Assembly: GCA_938009335.1 (NCBI GenBank) | Contig: CALLHT010000195.1 | Coordinates: forward strand, 1 to 5,386 | Reading direction: 5' to 3' | From: an uncultured Rhizobiaceae group bacterium | Lineage (GTDB): Bacteria > Pseudomonadota > Alphaproteobacteria > Rhizobiales > Rhizobiaceae | DNA length: 5,386 nucleotides | Part shown: positions 4,012-5,386 of the stretch, piece after piece | How the letters are laid out: each line of letters opens with the position of its first letter | Numbering within the stretch: position 1 is the stretch's first letter | Program-made: the position numbers and the translations under genes | The notes under the pieces: generated by a model | The model's database searches: none | Told to the model about the DNA's origin: nothing | The model's input: only the letters and a program-made list of their open reading frames with translations

Positions 4012-5386
4012 CTAAACCCTCGCCGCGTCCAGCACCCGTAGTTGCACACGGCGGGTTCCCTGCCAGAAGTCTGCGTTTAGCGTTCCGACCAAATGAATAG
4101 CACTCCCTTGCGCGTTCAGAATTGCATCGCCCATTGGCGTTTCTGCTGCGCGGAAGGCAATCGCGCGAAGTTGCGCGCCATCGCTGGCGCAAGCACTAAA
4201 CGAGATATGATCCTTGCCGACAATTTTCGGATACCGGATCTGATGCGCCGGAAAAGCAAATACGGGCTGCGGGTGACCTTGACCGAACGGTCCGGCCTTC
4301 TCCAGCGTATCAATCAGATCAAGCGCCACACTGCGCGCAGTGAGGGCGCCATCAATTTTGATACGTTGTGCGGCGGAAACTTCTGCAACCTGCTGGGCTA
4401 GCCGTTCTTCCATGAAGCCTCGCAAGTCTCCGAGCTTTTCTTTCTCCACGGTCAGGCCGGCAGCCATGGCGTGCCCACCGCCTTTCACCAGAAGTCCGTC
4501 GTCGACCGCAGCACGCACTGCAGCCCCCAGATCAATGCCGCTGATCGAACGGCCGGAACCTGCCCCCTTGCCATGGCGATCAAAGGCAATCGCAAATGCG
4601 GGACGACGGAACCGTTCTTTCAAACGTGATGCCAAGAGGCCGACAATGCCGGGATGCCATTCCTGACTTGCGGTCACAATCACGGCTGGACCGTCGCCAT
4701 CTTTATGCTCTCGCTCTGCTTCACTCACCGCTTCATCTAACATCACTGCTTCGGCACGTTGGCGTTCTTCATTTAGAGCATTGAGTTGTTCAGCAATATC
4801 TGCCGCGGTGCCTTCATCTTCTGTGGTGAGAAGTCGCGAACCAAGCGCGGCATCGCCAATGCGCCCGCCCGCATTGATGCGCGGCCCGAGCACAAATCCC
4901 AAGTGGTAAGGTTTCGGCGCACCATCTAATCGCCCAGCCCGCATCAGCGCTTTCAATCCTGCATTTTGTTGCTTCGCCATTACTTGCAGGCCAGTTACCA
5001 CAAAGGCGCGGTTCAACCCCTTGAGCGGCACCACATCGCACACCGTTGCAAGCGCTACAAGATCAAGCCACTGCAACAAATCCGGCGATGTTTGGCCATT
5101 GGAGTACGTACCGTCTTCGCGCAAAGTGCGCATGACGGAGACAAGCGTCATGAACACGACGCCCGCCGCACATAGATGCCCCAGACCCGACAAATCATCC
5201 TGTCGGTTGGGATTGACCAATGCCACGCATTCCGGCATTTCCGTACCCATCTGGTGATGGTCCAGCACGACCACATCTGCGCCCAATTCTTTGGCACGGG
5301 CAAGCGCTTCGAAACTGGTCGCTCCGCAATCAACGGTGATGATCAGCGTCGAGCCATCACTCACCAATTGCTCAATCGCCGGGATA
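4012..5386 (-). CDS. recJ: Single-stranded-DNA-specific exonuclease RecJ (5' end outside window)
   Basis: RecJ degrades single-stranded DNA 5' to 3' in the cytoplasm, using Mn or Mg, in recombination and mismatch or base-excision repair. The frame is open to the right edge and 457 residues are visible, from roughly the first quarter onward of a family that is usually about 560-600 long. Counting the in-frame TTG at 5367 as residue 1, one sees TVDCG at 11-15 (motif II aspartate D13), LDHH at 35-38 (the name-giving DHH motif), ATVCDVVPL at 107-115 (D111), PRINAGGR at 162-169, GSGRSISG at 270-277, and the DHHA1 motif GGGH at 296-299. The C-terminal OB-like region is about 330-451. The first motif, D-x-D near the N terminus, must lie outside. 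The TTG at 5367 is not the real start, because conserved family sequence (IPAIEQL) continues upstream of it. The stop is TAG at 4012. Confidence 0.96.
   Translation of the reverse strand, partial: IPAIEQLVSDGSTLIITVDCGATSFEALARAKELGADVVVLDHHQMGTEMPECVALVNPNRQDDLSGLGHLCAAGVVFMTLVSVMRTLREDGTYSNGQTSPDLLQWLDLVALATVCDVVPLKGLNRAFVVTGLQVMAKQQNAGLKALMRAGRLDGAPKPYHLGFVLGPRINAGGRIGDAALGSRLLTTEDEGTAADIAEQLNALNEERQRAEAVMLDEAVSEAEREHKDGDGPAVIVTASQEWHPGIVGLLASRLKERFRRPAFAIAFDRHGKGAGSGRSISGIDLGAAVRAAVDDGLLVKGGGHAMAAGLTVEKEKLGDLRGFMEERLAQQVAEVSAAQRIKIDGALTARSVALDLIDTLEKAGPFGQGHPQPVFAFPAHQIRYPKIVGKDHISFSACASDGAQLRAIAFRAAETPMGDAILNAQGSAIHLVGTLNADFWQGTRRVQLRVLDAARV

Noticed and set aside
4093..4666. Plus-strand open frames of 102 and 108 codons within recJ
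   Set aside because: They are antisense to conserved RecJ motifs and are shadows of its codon pattern.

Overview
The window looks like a chromosomal segment of an alphaproteobacterium. This is inferred from protein-family recognition: the MCHIF-starting ribbon-helix-helix protein is a type I know mainly from Alphaproteobacteria, and the genes have moderately high GC. No 16S rRNA or other decisive marker is present, so the genus cannot be named.

The left half (1-2507, minus strand) is a compact three-gene operon read right to left. It holds a glyoxalase I gene (gloA, TTG start), a Tat-exported small subunit of the gluconate 2-dehydrogenase subunit 3 family, and an FAD-dependent GMC oxidoreductase that runs off the left edge just before its end. 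The gaps are 29 and 13 nt. The GMC protein has no signal peptide of its own, while the small subunit has a twin-arginine signal. The pair therefore looks like a periplasmic membrane-linked dehydrogenase in which the large subunit is exported by hitch-hiking. Upstream of gloA lie a perfect 18-bp palindrome within a weak promoter-like region and a hairpin that would occlude the gloA Shine-Dalgarno sequence.

The middle holds a ribbon-helix-helix DNA-binding protein (2617-2931, minus) with its own good sigma70-like promoter. It is followed by about 500 bp without a convincing gene, then two short plus-strand genes of 63 and 50 codons (3431-3622 and 3657-3809). Both have well-placed ribosome binding sites. 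This part is AT-rich: by hand count 160 of 390 bases in 3421-3810 are G or C (41%), against 113 of 180 in three sampled lines of recJ. Several short palindromes and one terminator-like hairpin lie here.

The right end (4012-5386, minus) is the C-terminal three quarters of recJ, the 5'-3' single-strand DNA exonuclease, with a likely rho-independent terminator just past its stop. It converges on the two small plus-strand genes.

I see no CRISPR array, tRNA, rRNA, transposase or defence system. The least explained material is the AT-rich stretch with two orphan small proteins, and the control region of the gloA-dehydrogenase operon.
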